Shown piece by piece: positions 1-10,995 of a stretch of DNA of 64,000 nucleotides. A program made the position numbers and the translations under genes. The notes beneath the pieces are model-generated. The model saw only the letters and a program-made list of their open reading frames with translations. It did not search any database and was not told the origin of the DNA. The DNA lies in contig QJPP01001624.1 in assembly GCA_003996215.1 (NCBI GenBank), positions 62,001 to 126,000 of the forward strand, given 5' to 3'. This DNA is from Jaltomata sinuosa. Taxonomy: Eukaryota; Streptophyta; Magnoliopsida; Solanales; Solanaceae. How positions within the stretch are numbered: the stretch's first letter is position 1; each line of letters opens with the position of its first letter.

Positions 1-2511
1 TGTTTTGCTCCAGCAGGTTCAAGTTTACTTGCCAGCCATCGGTGTACAATCATTTTACAGTCGTTAACTCTAGTTGTGTGATCAGACAGCACATGAGAGC
101 CATCCATCCTTGAAATATCATATGCTTTAAGTGCAAGTTTTTTAGCAGCTTCTGTTATAGCATTTCCGCAAATTTGCACACAGCATTCATTCACAAGATC
201 GATCTTGCCACAGGCAGCAAGTAGGCTAGATGAGTCCACAATGGTCTCAAACTCACGAACATCTTTGACTGGGCAAGAACCTTCAGTAAGGTTTTCCGGA
301 TGAAGAGAGCATATCTGCTGCAGAGTATCATTGGCGCCCTGGCTGACCAGGAGTTGCTGAAAATCTGAAAGGCAATGCTTTGCGAGAGTCCCATTTAAAG
401 CAAGCATATTTGAGTTTTTACTAGACCGCCCAATAAGAATAACAAGAGTTGTTTCCAGTTGAGGGCAACACATGACATTAGCCAGATACTCTGCAAATGG
501 TGCTACACAATCTATTGATGTCACGGCCATCATACTTTTCACAGCATCAAAGTTCAGCGTACAGAGTCCTGGAGAGGGTGAGAGGAAAAGTAAGAGAAGA
601 CAGAGGATATTGAAAACCTTAGATCCTTCTGAAGTCTATTTCCTTCTCTAAATCTATGTTGCTATATATTTTGTTTTATAATTGTGGTGTCCGAGACAGC
701 TGCATGCACCTCGACTATTTTATTGAGTACCTACTACCTTCCACCACCACAGGTACCGAAAACTCTGCCCCAGCATGCTTAGGCAGATGGGAAGAACTCA
801 CCTAGTGTTTTTTGTCTCCACTAGGATTTGAACTCGGGTATCCAATCTATGCTGCTTTATATTTCGACCTTGGCATTTTAAACTTTTAAGATATAATTCT
901 TGCTAAGTCGTAGTTTGACAAAAGTAGTGTCTGAAACAAAACATATAACATAGGTATACAACTACTTAAAAGTTTAGTTAGCTTGTGAAAGCAATTAGCA
1001 AACTATATCATATTGTTATACTGCTTTGCCCAAGCTGGTTCTTTATAAAAAATATTGGCATACTATTCTAGGGCCCGGTGCACTAAGCTCCCGCTATGCA
1101 CGGGGTCCGGGAAGGGCCGGACCACAAGGATCTATTGTACGCAGCCTTACCCTTGTACATAGTTACCCTGCATTTCTGCAAGAGGCTGATTCCACAGTTC
1201 GAACCCCTAACCTCCAGGTCACGTGGCAGCAACTTTACCAATTACGCCAAGGCTCCCCTTCCATACTGTTCTAGATCAGAAAAAAAGATAATATTGGCAT
1301 ACTGGTTTGTGTATACTTTTAACTACTCCAAGTTGCTCCAAAATTGGAAGGTTGGTATACATAAAACTTATTCAACGCTAAGGACCAAGAGTTTAACATA
1401 ATTAGTTTCTGAAACAAACCAGATAGTTTAGGTGAAGTGCTGTTTGTAAAAGGTGCCAATGGAGAAGGTGCGAGAAGGGGAAGAAGGGGCCGTGGAGCAG
1501 CAGTTGGGGAGGTCTCTAGCAAAAGAGTAGCCTCCTTTATGTCCTTGATTAAGGAGCCTTTTAGATGATTCAGTGAGCTGCAACTGGAGTCTTGGAGGCC
1601 TATAAAAGTAGCAAATCCATCAGAGATTCGAAATAGCACTGGTTCCTAATGAACTGCCAGCAAATATACATAGACAGACATATACAGGACGACGGTGCAA
1701 GCATCATAGGTGCATGTACCACATTAAGTGTTCAACCATGAATCCACATGAATTATAACCACTAAAACTAGCAGATTATCTGACACACTTCGTTAAGTAT
1801 TAGCTCACGAAACCATTTCATAGAACTGTACATTGCTCTCCCCTTCTTTAGAGCACCATATTCAGAGTTAGATTACGAATTCCCATAGATACATTTCCCT
1901 CCCCTATGATCAAAGCAATACACAACAGTACAACTGATTCAAGCAGCAGGAGATGCAAGGGAAAGAGAACATCACTCGAATAAGGTCTCGGTCTCTCGGA
2001 GCATAAATTGTTTGTCCAGCTAATGCAGAGGCTAAAATAAGATTAACATAATACAAAACTACTAGAGAATGCTTATATGTGTGTGTAACCCCCTAGGAAA
2101 ATATTGGAAAGATGAAAGTAATATGCCAAATTCTCTAACAAAATGCATTTTCTCAAGCCTCGACTGCCCCATCTTAATTCCAATTTAAATGATCCTACGA
2201 AACAGTTTCAGTTACTCATTCACAATAAATTTTCAGTTACTCATTCACATAGGCTGAGCAACCAGACAACATTTCCAGATACTGGAAGCCACTTGATCAC
2301 CATAAAGCATGAATCTTTATTAAACCCCAGCTGGCTTTTTACCAAAATTTTGTCAATTTCAAGACTTTATTCACAAATCATCCAAGAAACAAGTAAATTA
2401 ACCAAAGATACCAAGTGCAGAAAAAAAAAGGGATTAATACTTACAAAGAAGCAGTATAAATACAACCAGTAGAAGGTCAAGTCTGAAACTTTCACTGACC
2501 CCTCCTCTCAT
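1..2511 (-). CDS. GPI-anchored SPARK-type protein (At1g61900-like), 5' three exons, 3' end off window
   Basis: Coding exons on the minus strand are 2511-2445, 1599-1420 and 568 to beyond base 1. All junctions keep frame: exon 1 ends in phase 1 at GTAAGT, and exon 2 ends TCT G and joins GA CTC TGT. The start gives MRGGVSESF followed by a hydrophobic run, a clear signal peptide. Next come a Pro-rich stretch (RPLLPLLAPSPLAPF) and the Cys-rich region with LCTLNF, VMCCPQLETTLVILIG, QQICSLHPENLTEGSCPVKD and NDCKMIVHRWLASKLEP. From memory this matches the plant family of uncharacterized GPI-anchored protein At1g61900 (SPARK domain), extracellular face of the plasma membrane, function unknown. The GPI signal lies outside the window. 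Intron 1 (1600-2444) shows no other feature; intron 2 holds a SINE. Confidence 0.85.
1065..1289 (+). mobile_element. tRNA-derived SINE with 14-bp target duplication
   Basis: The body runs from GGGCCCGGTGCACTAAGCTC through a CCGGACCACAAGG block, a B-box-like GTTCGAACCCCTAACC and the end CCAAGGCTCCCCTTCC. This is a common Solanaceae tRNA-derived SINE (Au/SolS-like; exact family not certain). Identical 14-bp direct repeats AATATTGGCATACT flank it at 1051-1064 and 1290-1303, so the element is complete and was inserted by retrotransposition into intron 2 of the GPI-protein gene. Confidence 0.88.
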
Positions 2512-2654
2512 CCCTTCCTTTTCTTGAAGACCCAAAAACAGCAAATGCAAGAAGGCCCCAAAGGGTCAAGAATTAGCAGCAAATCTTGGAATTATCTGAT
2601 CAGAAATGTGTGTAATCTACAGCAATGTGAGAGAAAGGAAACTGAAATTAGAAG

Positions 2655-2830
2655 AAAGAGCACTGTGAAGTGCAGGGTAAAAGTTGGTGCAGCCATTAAT
2701 GAGGTGCTATAAGTGTGGGGGGCCAACCAACAATGTAGTAATGAAGTATAAGACCCCACTATAGGGATTAAGACAAAATTCTCTGTGTGAAACTGAGATA
2801 ATGAAATGGCTGCACACTTGAGGGTCGTTT
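2655..2830. repeat. Duplicated upstream segment, copy 1
   Basis: The block containing GAGCACTGTGAAGTGCAGGG, GCCATTAATGAGGTG and TATAAGACCCCACTA recurs in the same orientation at 10475-10590 with scattered differences. Here it lies just upstream of the minus-strand GPI-protein gene, so it should be its promoter or 5' leader. A hydrophobic open frame on the minus strand starting at MAAPTFTLHF lies in it, but it has no good splice route into the gene, so it is not used as the start. Confidence 0.7.
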
Positions 2831-3351
2831 GGTACACTTGATAAGGAAAATAGTCCCGAAATAAAGTTAGGAGTCGTTTAATAGCTAGTAAGAGTTATAC
2901 AGATATGAATAATATAAGGATTAATTATGAGAAAATTTATGTATTATTTATGCAGGAATTACATATTCATGTATTACTTATTCCACCTTTTATCCTGCAT
3001 AAGATAATACATAGATTCCCTCATAATTTATACATGTATTAGATTATTAGTTATGCGAATTTCTAAATTGCAAATCAAACATTGTATTAATTTTATACAT
3101 GAATAATTTACCTCACAACTAGCTACCAAACGTGATATTTCTTATGCCGGATTTAATACTTGCATAACTCAACTCTATACCAGCTACCAAACGACCCCTT
3201 AGGGATTAACTTTATCTCATTTTTGACATAAGGTATTAAGTAATCCTGAATCTATTTTATCCCGTTATTTATACTAAATAAATAGTAAAATTACCATCTC
3301 ATACGAAAGATGGTATAAAATAGTCCCATGGGAGGTGTATCAAACGACACC
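2822..3351. mobile_element. Tourist-like MITE interrupted by a second MITE
   Basis: The outer element starts GGGTCGTTTGGTA and ends TATCAAACGACACC, near-complementary termini. Inside it, 2870-3198 is another element starting GGAGTCGTTTAATAGCTAG and ending AGCTACCAAACGACCCC, flanked by TTA on both sides (2867-2869 and 3199-3201). The 3-bp TTA duplication fits PIF/Harbinger (Tourist-like) elements. The inner one is the younger insertion. Confidence 0.75.
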
Positions 3352-4690
3352 TTATAGTTCGTGGGGGAATGGTTGAGATTTTTCAATTTCGAGTTCAAAT
3401 TTTGAGCATGAAAAAAAATAATCTTATATGTGCTTCTAGAAATGGACTGTGCAATAGATAAATTTAAATTAATCAATCTCTAATATAAATATCTATCACC
3501 AAGAAAAAATAAAATTATAAAAAAAAAAGAAATGGATGCACTCTTGGGGCATATTAAGTAGACGTTTGATCATGTTTTATTGTCAAAATAGAAAAAAGTA
3601 ATTTTTATTTTAAAGTAAAAATATGATATATAAAAATTGAAATTGTGTTTGATCATAAGATAAATTAAAATTATTTTTAAATTTTTATGAGTATTGGAGT
3701 GAGAAAAGGTGAAAACAGAAACTTGTTAAATACAAATAGTGCTTATTATTTTAATTTACTTTATCATAAAATTTTCAAACACAATATAAAAAATATTATT
3801 GATATTAATTTTTTGATTCGATGTATTTATTTGATAAAATATTAAAATAAGTATAAGGAGGATATTATTTTTTAAATTTAATTTGTGGAAACTTAAAAAC
3901 ATTTATAAGTTATTAAGTGAGATATCCTATTATCATTTTATATCGTGCTCTAAATGTTTTATAATTAATTCTTTTAAATAATTAAATTAATTTAATTTAA
4001 CATTACAATATTGAGCTCATAAACGGGCTTTTAATAACTCAAAAAACTTACATAGATATAATATATTAAGAAAATATTTACCATCTATAGTAATAATATT
4101 TTTTTTTACTAGTACTTATAATACATTTATAATACAGTTTTAATACATATTGCAGAACACAATTTATAAAACACATATGATTCAAATTTTATTCATGAAT
4201 AATACATTTAATACACACACACTTATAATACATTGTGCAGATTTCTCACCAAACAAGCATAATACATTTTGAAATACTTGTAATACATCTATATTGTATG
4301 CATAATTCACTTTTAATACATAATACAAATATATGGTAGTATTGCTATATATTGCTATAGATGGTAATAAATACTCTCTTCGTTCCTTTTTAGTTGTCAG
4401 GTTGTACTTTTCAAGAGTCAATTTGACTAATTTTCAAAGCTTAATAAGATTAAATTAATTTATTCTTTTAAAATTAAAATTTAAATATTTCAAAACTATA
4501 CAAACAATACTATAAGTTACAATTTTTCTGATATCAATATGATGAAAAAATACGTGTTAAAATATTGATCAAAGTTGATATTATTTGACTCTCAAAATAG
4601 AAATTATGACAACTAAAAAATCACCAAAAAAAAGTAAAAAGTATCGCTAAAATAATAAATATTTTATAAAAGATACTCAGCCCGATAATT
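3352..4690. other. Gene-free AT-rich spacer with a SINE relic
   Basis: Bases about 3355-3510 are a degraded SINE (GAATGGTTGAGATTTTTC, TTTCGAGTTC, then a decayed body) of the family also seen at 10590, 10755, 17020 and 47100. The rest is AT-rich, with a fragment of a Stowaway-like MITE near 4370-4640. No coding region is supported. Confidence 0.5.
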
Positions 4691-7010
4691 TTTGCTCACT
4701 CTCGGAGCTGATTTCAGATTTAGGGTTCAGAAAAAAAGAATTGGGGTACTTTTAGGGGTTTTAGGCTATTCACCAGGGGTTTACAATCTTTAGATCTTTC
4801 AGATATTCTTTGAGAGGTTTCTTGTTTGTTCAGGTTCATGCTTCTTTTTTTAAAAATTTTCTTCTTTATTTCAACATCTGTATGTGTGAATGTTAATGTT
4901 GTCATGTTCTTGTTTCAGCTTGTGTTTGAACCTAAAGACCTGAACTTTGTTTGTTTGAAACATTTTCGTTATGAGTATGTTTGGATGAGTTTTCTGATTT
5001 TTGCTTTGTTGCTTAGCTGTTTTTTTTTTACCCTGTGTTGGGTTCGATGTTAGTGGTTTGATCATTCTGTTTAGCTGACGTTTTATGGTTTGTGTTAGAA
5101 TATTGTCTTGATGATTGTTGTTATTTTCGCAGAAAACCCATCTCAATTTGCTGTCCAAGGTGTCTGTTTTGGCTGCGTTTTTCTAGATTGATGTAGTGAT
5201 TTATGGTTGTTTGTTTAAGGCTCTGCTGAAGTTTTCATTTTACTCGTCAAATTTCAGCTTGTTTCTGTAAGTCCAACGAAATTGTTAAAACTGTTTTTGA
5301 TTGATTATTTATAAACGAGGTTGGGTTCGATGTTAGTGGTTTGATCATTTTGTTTAGCTGACGTGTTATGGTTTGCGGAAAAGTCTAGAATATTGCCTTA
5401 ATGATTGCTGTTATTTTCGCTCAAAGATTGTCACTGGAAAACCCATCTCACTTTGCTGTCCAAGGTGTCTCTGTTGGCTGCGTTTTCTAGATTGATGGGA
5501 TGGTTTTTGGTTGTTTGTTTGAGGCTGCTGAAGTTTTCATTTTACTCTATTCTCTCGTCAAATTTCAGCTTGTTGGACTGATTTTGTCAAGTCCAACGTA
5601 ATTGTTAAACTGTTTTTTGGTAACAGCCTGAAGGTCCATTAACAACCTGTTTGTTTCTGTCTCGTTTTGGTACGAAGCTGTTAAGCTCACCTATCTGTTG
5701 AAATATTTTTCTCTTATACGTAGTTTACGTTTTTAGTTCTAAAATCCATAATTTTCTTCCCGTTTAAGATTTAGTTTACTGTTAAGATTTACATTTTAGT
5801 CGAGTGAGTTTTTTCTCTAATAACTTGATTTGTGGTGGCTCGTCTTTAAGTTTGAACATTTCAGGCTCAAAGATTTTCGTAACTCTCGAGTATTGATCTT
5901 GTCTTGTTGATTCGCAACGATGTCTTTTTCAGTAACAGAGCAAAACGTCCTAAAGTTTGCATATTTCTTTCTTTTCTCTTCTAAGGCACAAGATTTAAGA
6001 CCAAAGAATCTGTTCACTTAGTTTTATTTATTTCTAGACCTGATGCTATAACTAGTGTCATTATTTGTTCTTTAGGACATTAGTTTAAGATTTCTGTGTT
6101 TAGTCGGAATGGTAGTGTCGTTACATTAGCGGACTTATTCTCCAGTATTGGTCTGAGTCGGCTTATCTCTGATTCGATCGATGACGTTTAAGACTTCTAG
6201 TAATCATTTAAATGGGAATTAAAACAAGTTTATGTGAGTTAAAGTTTTCATAGTTTTCATAGTCTCTGTTTGGTGTCTCTAAATCAGAAATTTAAAAAAT
6301 AATAATCAAGTTTTGGTCTTTTAAATGAAAGAGCCACTTTGTTTTTTTTTGGACAGATTCATGACTTGTTTTCAGTGACATAAAAAATGGATGGCTAAAA
6401 GTTTTTTTTTTTTCTTCTCTTCTCTTCTAAGCTCGAGTCTTAAAAGCAAGGTACCTATTTATTCATTTGAAATATTTCGTTTATGATTTAGCATTTTTCA
6501 TCTTCAAAGTCATTATCAGTTGCTCGCCTAAAATGATCTCGGGTTCTTAGTGGCTCTAAGCCTAGTGTTGGATAAAGTATTAAAAGGCGGAGTCTTGATT
6601 TTCTGTAGTTTGGCGTTTGTACAAATGATTATATCTCACTTTGGTTCCCCTTTATATTTTAGGAAAATCATTAGAAACTTCTCTTGTTTTCTGTAATTAA
6701 GTATTTAAATGGTTAAAAAACTCTCATAGGTCTAATGAAATAGCTTATTTGGGCATTGATTTGGGTCAGTGATATATTGAAACTAGATTGAGAGATTAAA
6801 TAGGTTAGTTGGTGTTTATTAGTTGACTGAATATTCATCGTGTTATTATTAGAGTGTGCATGTATGTTGCTGTACGTTTTTTTTGGCATTTTTACCTGCA
6901 ATTAGTAATGTTTGAAATATAACCAAGTTATGGATGGATAGAAACTTACTGTATCTGTTTGTGTTTAAAGGGTTTTGGGTTTAGCTGTAAGGTACATTGA
7001 CAGTAATCCC
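4691..7010 (+). other. Promoter-proximal leader of the Iojap-related gene, with internal tandem duplication
   Basis: The T-rich DNA starting near GATTTAGGGTTCAG (telo-box-like, 4718) and running to the start codon at 7011 looks like a 5' leader with a long leader intron; CAG at 7001-7003 is a possible acceptor. Bases about 5035-5317 and 5320-5610 are two diverged direct copies (GGTTCGATGTTAGTGGTTTG, CATCTCA-TTGCTGTCCAAGGTGTCT, GCTGAAGTTTTCATTTTACT in each). Exon borders of the leader cannot be fixed without transcript data. Confidence 0.5.
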
Positions 7011-10000
7011 ATGTGGTCAGTTCTAAGATCTCGAAGCTTCTCTTGTTCCCCTGCAACTCAGCAATGGAAGCTAGGGTTTCCAATGCTCAATCGCTCTCTA
7101 TCTTCTTCTTCTTCTACCGTTGATGAAGGAATCTGCAGTGGAGAGTTACTGAAACTGGAGGAAGTGGAGACAATCCTCAGAGACGTTAAAGCTGATAACG
7201 TCAAAATTATTCCGATACCTAAACACTGTGATTTTGCGGATTTCATGGTTGTTGCTACTGGAAGATCTGCTTGGCACGTTCGCAACATCGCTCAAGCCCT
7301 AATTTACAAGGCAGGTTTGATTTCTTCTGTTTGCTAGTACTTAGCTAATTGAAATGTGTCGATCAGTTTCACTTTTGTTCCTCATTTCTTCTACGCTTGG
7401 TTAAAGTTTCCTTTTTAGATGGGGGATTGTGTTCACTCATTGATTTTCATTTTAGAGCTTATGGAATGCTTGACTGGGGTTATGTTCGCTGAAAGGAAAT
7501 GAGGGGTTTTTCTGTAAAGGGGTCGTTTGGTGTGAGGTATAAGGTATAATAGTCTCGGGATAAAATGCAAGATTATTTTATCCTACGTTTAGTTGGAGGT
7601 ATTAGTTAGTCCCGGGATTATCTATCCCGCCATTTATACCATAGTGATGGGATAATTTATCCCATATACATGGTGGGATAACTAATTCCGAGATTAATTA
7701 TCTCGGGATAACTTGTTCCCAACCAAACGACCCCTAAAAGAGAAAACAGAGAGTAAAAAGGGGAAATATTGAAGTCTATTTCCAGATTGTAGGGTTAAGA
7801 AAATGTCATGCAACAGCCCAGCGGAAAAAGAGGGATATCATCCTGGTAACCTCTGGACGGAGAGCCTACAATTCCCGTTGGTGTAACAGGGAATTGTCTC
7901 GCTGTAATATATACTGTTTTATTGAGGGAAGGAATCTGTGTGTCCAATACAGTTGAATGAGGAACCTGTTAGGTTATTAGTAATGGGTACCGGAGCCCAA
8001 ATATGAAGATTGCGCCCAAGAAAAGAAATATAAGCCTGAGATTAATTGTAACAGTCATCTTAGGGGTTGTTTGGTGTGAGGTATAAGGTATAATAGTCCC
8101 GGGATAAACTACATGATTATTTTATCATGTGTTTGGTTGGAGGTATTAGTTATTAGTAATGGGTACCGGAGCCCAAATATGAAGATTGCGCCCAAGAAAA
8201 GAATGTAAAGCCTGAGATTAATTGTAACAGTCATCTTAGGGGTTGTTTGGTGTGAGGTATAAGGTATAATAGTTCCGGGATAAACTACAGGATTATTTTA
8301 TCATGCGTTTGGTTGGAGGTATTAGTTAGTCCCGGGATTATTTATCCCACTATTTGTACCATAGTGATGGGATAAGTTATCCCATATACATGGTGGGATA
8401 ACTAATCCCGGGATAACTTGTTGCCAACCAAACGACCAAAGGTTTAGCTGGCAATCAACCAAGAAAGAGGTAAGATATTTGAAAGTACAGGAATGAGAAG
8501 CAAATGATAACTTCAACTTTTCAACAATGGACTCGTGAAATAATATACATTTGGAGTATCTACTTGTGGTTGACACCTTGAAACTTGTTATACATGCTAT
8601 TTGGCCAAGCATTTCATACAACTTTGACTTGTTTTGTGCATCTTTTTTTGTTCACAGCTTAGAAGAACTTTTGGAGTTGAAGAATAGTTAGTAGGAGATA
8701 TATTGTGAAAAGAACATCATTGCATATTCAGTGTTTAACTACTGTAAACAAATATCTTAGCGATTTTACTTGAAGAATTTGCTTATTGGCACTTCACCTT
8801 TTTGTTCGGTGAGCAGGTTAAGCAGAAGCAAAAAGGATCAAAGAGAATGTTGTTACCTAGCGTGGAAGGGCAAGAAGGGGGGAACTGGATTGTAATTGAC
8901 TCTGGTAACAAGCACTTCATTTTTAACACTCTATCTTGGCGGTTTTAAGATTTTTGTGGATCCGGTTTCACAAAATGTGATAAAGCATTGTGCATTATGT
9001 AGTTATTTATTTCCAACCAGTCATTCAGGTGAAATCTGAAGGTGGTTAATTTGCTTGGGGAAGATCTATATGTAGAAATATTTGCAGAGCATTCACAACT
9101 AAAATACATGTGTGTGACAGAAAGTCTGCGACTTGTTTCATACAAGCTACTGGTGCACTGTTAAGGGTTATCTGTCAGGGGTTTAATTGGTGTGGTCTAT
9201 CAAGGATGATGTGCTCATAAGAGTTCTTGATTTGATCGTATGAATTTTAAACTTCTATCAATTTTTCATGCTTTAGGACACTTAGCTTCTAATCCCTTCT
9301 GTTATGACTATCACGATGTTTTAATAAGTAAAATTGATAGATTTCCACTCTCGGTAGATCTAGTTTGTAAGGGATATCCCTAATATCAACTTTGGCGCTA
9401 TATGGACGATCAATTGTGACCTATAATCACCTTCTACCATCTCTGATGCTGTTATGTAGCAGTAAAGTGATCTGTATTTTATTTATGACTTCCATTATAT
9501 ATTATGTCAAGTGGTTATTGACTTGTGTGTGTACGTAGTCTGCTGAACATGTAAAAAATTTGCAGCAACTTATACTTTTTGTCCATTGAGACGGCTACCT
9601 TTTGCAGCAGTTCCTGATAATGATGAATAGCATTGATCAATGTGATTGTGTGTGTGCGCGGGAAGTAGTTTTACTAGGCCGTCAATTAAGAAACTCGTTA
9701 GTTCTCAAATTCTGCTGAATTCTTTAGTATTCTATTTTCAGTTACTGATTTTTGTTAACGGAAACAGGCAAATTAGTAATCCATGCCCTTGATGAGAAAG
9801 TGAGAGCGTACTACAACTTAGAGGGGCTTTGGAGCACAGATGCATCAAACCAGGACCATGATCTTGTCCAGCGTCAGGTAATTTATTTTTTGTTCCTTGT
9901 CGATTGTTAACGTGTGATTTGTCACATGTCATGTTCAAATATCCTTATCGGAGAATATTTTTTTATGTTAAGGATTTGGACAAGGCCTTTTTGAAGGTTC

Positions 10001-10044
10001 GCCGTAAGAATAACTCTAAAAAACGGCCCTCTACAACTGCCTGA
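7011..10044 (+). CDS. Iojap-related protein, mitochondrial (RsfS/DUF143 family)
   Basis: Coding exons are 7011-7310, 8817-8904, 9768-9877 and 9973-10044, giving 189 aa. The first in-frame ATG (MWSVLRSRSF) begins a Ser/Arg-rich presequence of about 40 residues, consistent with mitochondrial targeting. The Iojap/RsfS domain follows: VETILRDVKADNVKIIPI, CDFADFMVVATGRSAWHVRN, NWIVIDSGKLVIHALDEKVR and YYNLEGLW. The family silences or assembles ribosomes by binding large-subunit protein uL14; a role in mitochondrial translation is inferred from that. The C-terminus is basic (RRKNNSKKR). Exon 1 ends AAG followed by GCAGGT, and only this GC donor keeps the frame into VKQKQKGSKRM. Intron 1 carries several MITE copies. 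Confidence 0.9.
7519..7734. mobile_element. MITE, TIR GGGGTCGTTTGGT
   Basis: The ends GGGGTCGTTTGGT and ACCAAACGACCCC are perfect inverted repeats. The interior is a run of inverted GGGATAA/TTATCCC blocks. It lies in intron 1 of the Iojap-related gene. Related copies are at 8063, 8239, 22059 and 22271. Confidence 0.8.
7981..8333. repeat. Tandem duplication, 176-bp unit
   Basis: TAATGGGTACCGGAGCCCAA through the left part of a GGGGTTGTTTGG MITE occurs twice, at 7981-8156 and 8157-8333, each preceded by TTATTAG. The first copy carries only the truncated left part of the MITE and the second continues into a near-complete element, so the duplication happened after the MITE inserted. Confidence 0.8.
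8239..8437. mobile_element. MITE copy (GGGGTTGTTTGG family)
   Basis: Same family as 7519-7734. The left end is GGGGTTGTTTGGTGTGAGG and the right end is CCAACCAAACGACC, with the terminal C's decayed. A truncated left piece is at 8063-8156. Confidence 0.7.
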
Positions 10045-10474
10045 CCTATGAGCTTCAGCATGGAAACTCACCTGTCATGTTGGCTGGCAAACTCGGCCTC
10101 TTTATGGTAATAGCCGGGTTTTACTTAACAGTTTGGAGATTGTTATTAGATCAAAGCTTGCAAGTTCCATTTTCATCGCGAGTATATGATTTTGATGGTA
10201 CCTGTGAAACCATTGGGGTGTACATTCTCAAAATATGTCACAAACAGCAGTGAAGCCATGACCTTTTTCTTGTTGATGATATGATACCATCTTGGTCCAC
10301 CTGGAAGCATGGTGTTCAATAATCAAACTGTTTTTCTCAAGTTCTGTGTAATTCAATATGCATCATCAAGTTTGGAAGGATTGCCGATCTGAGAAGTAAA
10401 AGCTCTTGGTACTATATAATGCCATCGTATCGTGAAAAGTTATGGAAATAGACATCACCTAGTTTTTCTGAGAT

Positions 10475-10995
10475 AGAGCACTGTGAAGTGCAGGGTAAAA
10501 GTTGGGATAGCCATTAATGAGGTGTTCAAGCAGTAATGAAGAATAGCTGGAGGAATAGTATAAGACCCCACTAAAGGGACCAAGATACGTATGGGTCGTG
10601 GTGAAATGGTTGAGATTTTTCGTTCTCAAGTTTGAGTTCTAGATATGAAAAAAATATTGTTGGGAGTGTGTGCCGCCTCAAGAAATAAACCCCGTAATGG
10701 ACAAATTTAAATTAGTCGAACTCCATGATAATGAAATGGTTGCACCCTAACAACATGAAACATGGTGGGATGGTTGAGATCCCTTGGTCTCGAGTTTAAA
10801 CTCGGGATATAGAAAAAACTCTATTGGGAGTATCGCCCTCAAAAGTAATCACGTAATGCACAAATCCATATTACTCTGAGTATTAATCGAATTTCAATAT
10901 AAATATCGAAAATCGAATGGGAAGATAAAAGAATCAATCGAATTTCAATACGGATATCGATCATCGGAACACAAAAAAAGAAATGGCTGCACTCT
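10475..10995. repeat. Duplicated upstream segment, copy 2, with SINE relics
   Basis: Bases 10475-10590 match 2655-2790 (GAGCACTGTGAAGTGCAGGG, GCCATTAATGAGGTG, ATAAGACCCCACTA). The match is interrupted by two tandem SINE-like blocks (about 10590-10735 and 10755-10925, with GGTTGAGAT, CTCGAGTTTAAACTC and an ATTGGGAGT core) and picks up again with the phrase AAATGGCTGCACTCTTGGGG near 10980, which also occurs at about 3530. It lies downstream of the Iojap-related gene. Confidence 0.65.

Noticed and set aside
191..394. 67-residue open frame on the minus strand starting MGLSQSIAFQ
   Set aside because: It is a shifted frame of the GPI-protein exon 3, whose true frame gives the conserved Cys-rich sequence.
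1026..1401. Two open frames across the SINE
   Set aside because: They arise from the tRNA-like SINE sequence and match no protein.
2592..2837. Open frame with a signal-peptide-like MAAPTFTLHFTVLF, considered as the GPI-protein start
   Set aside because: No donor in phase joins it to exon 2, whereas the exon at 2511-2445 has GTAAGT and joins perfectly at LLLC-LQDSSC.
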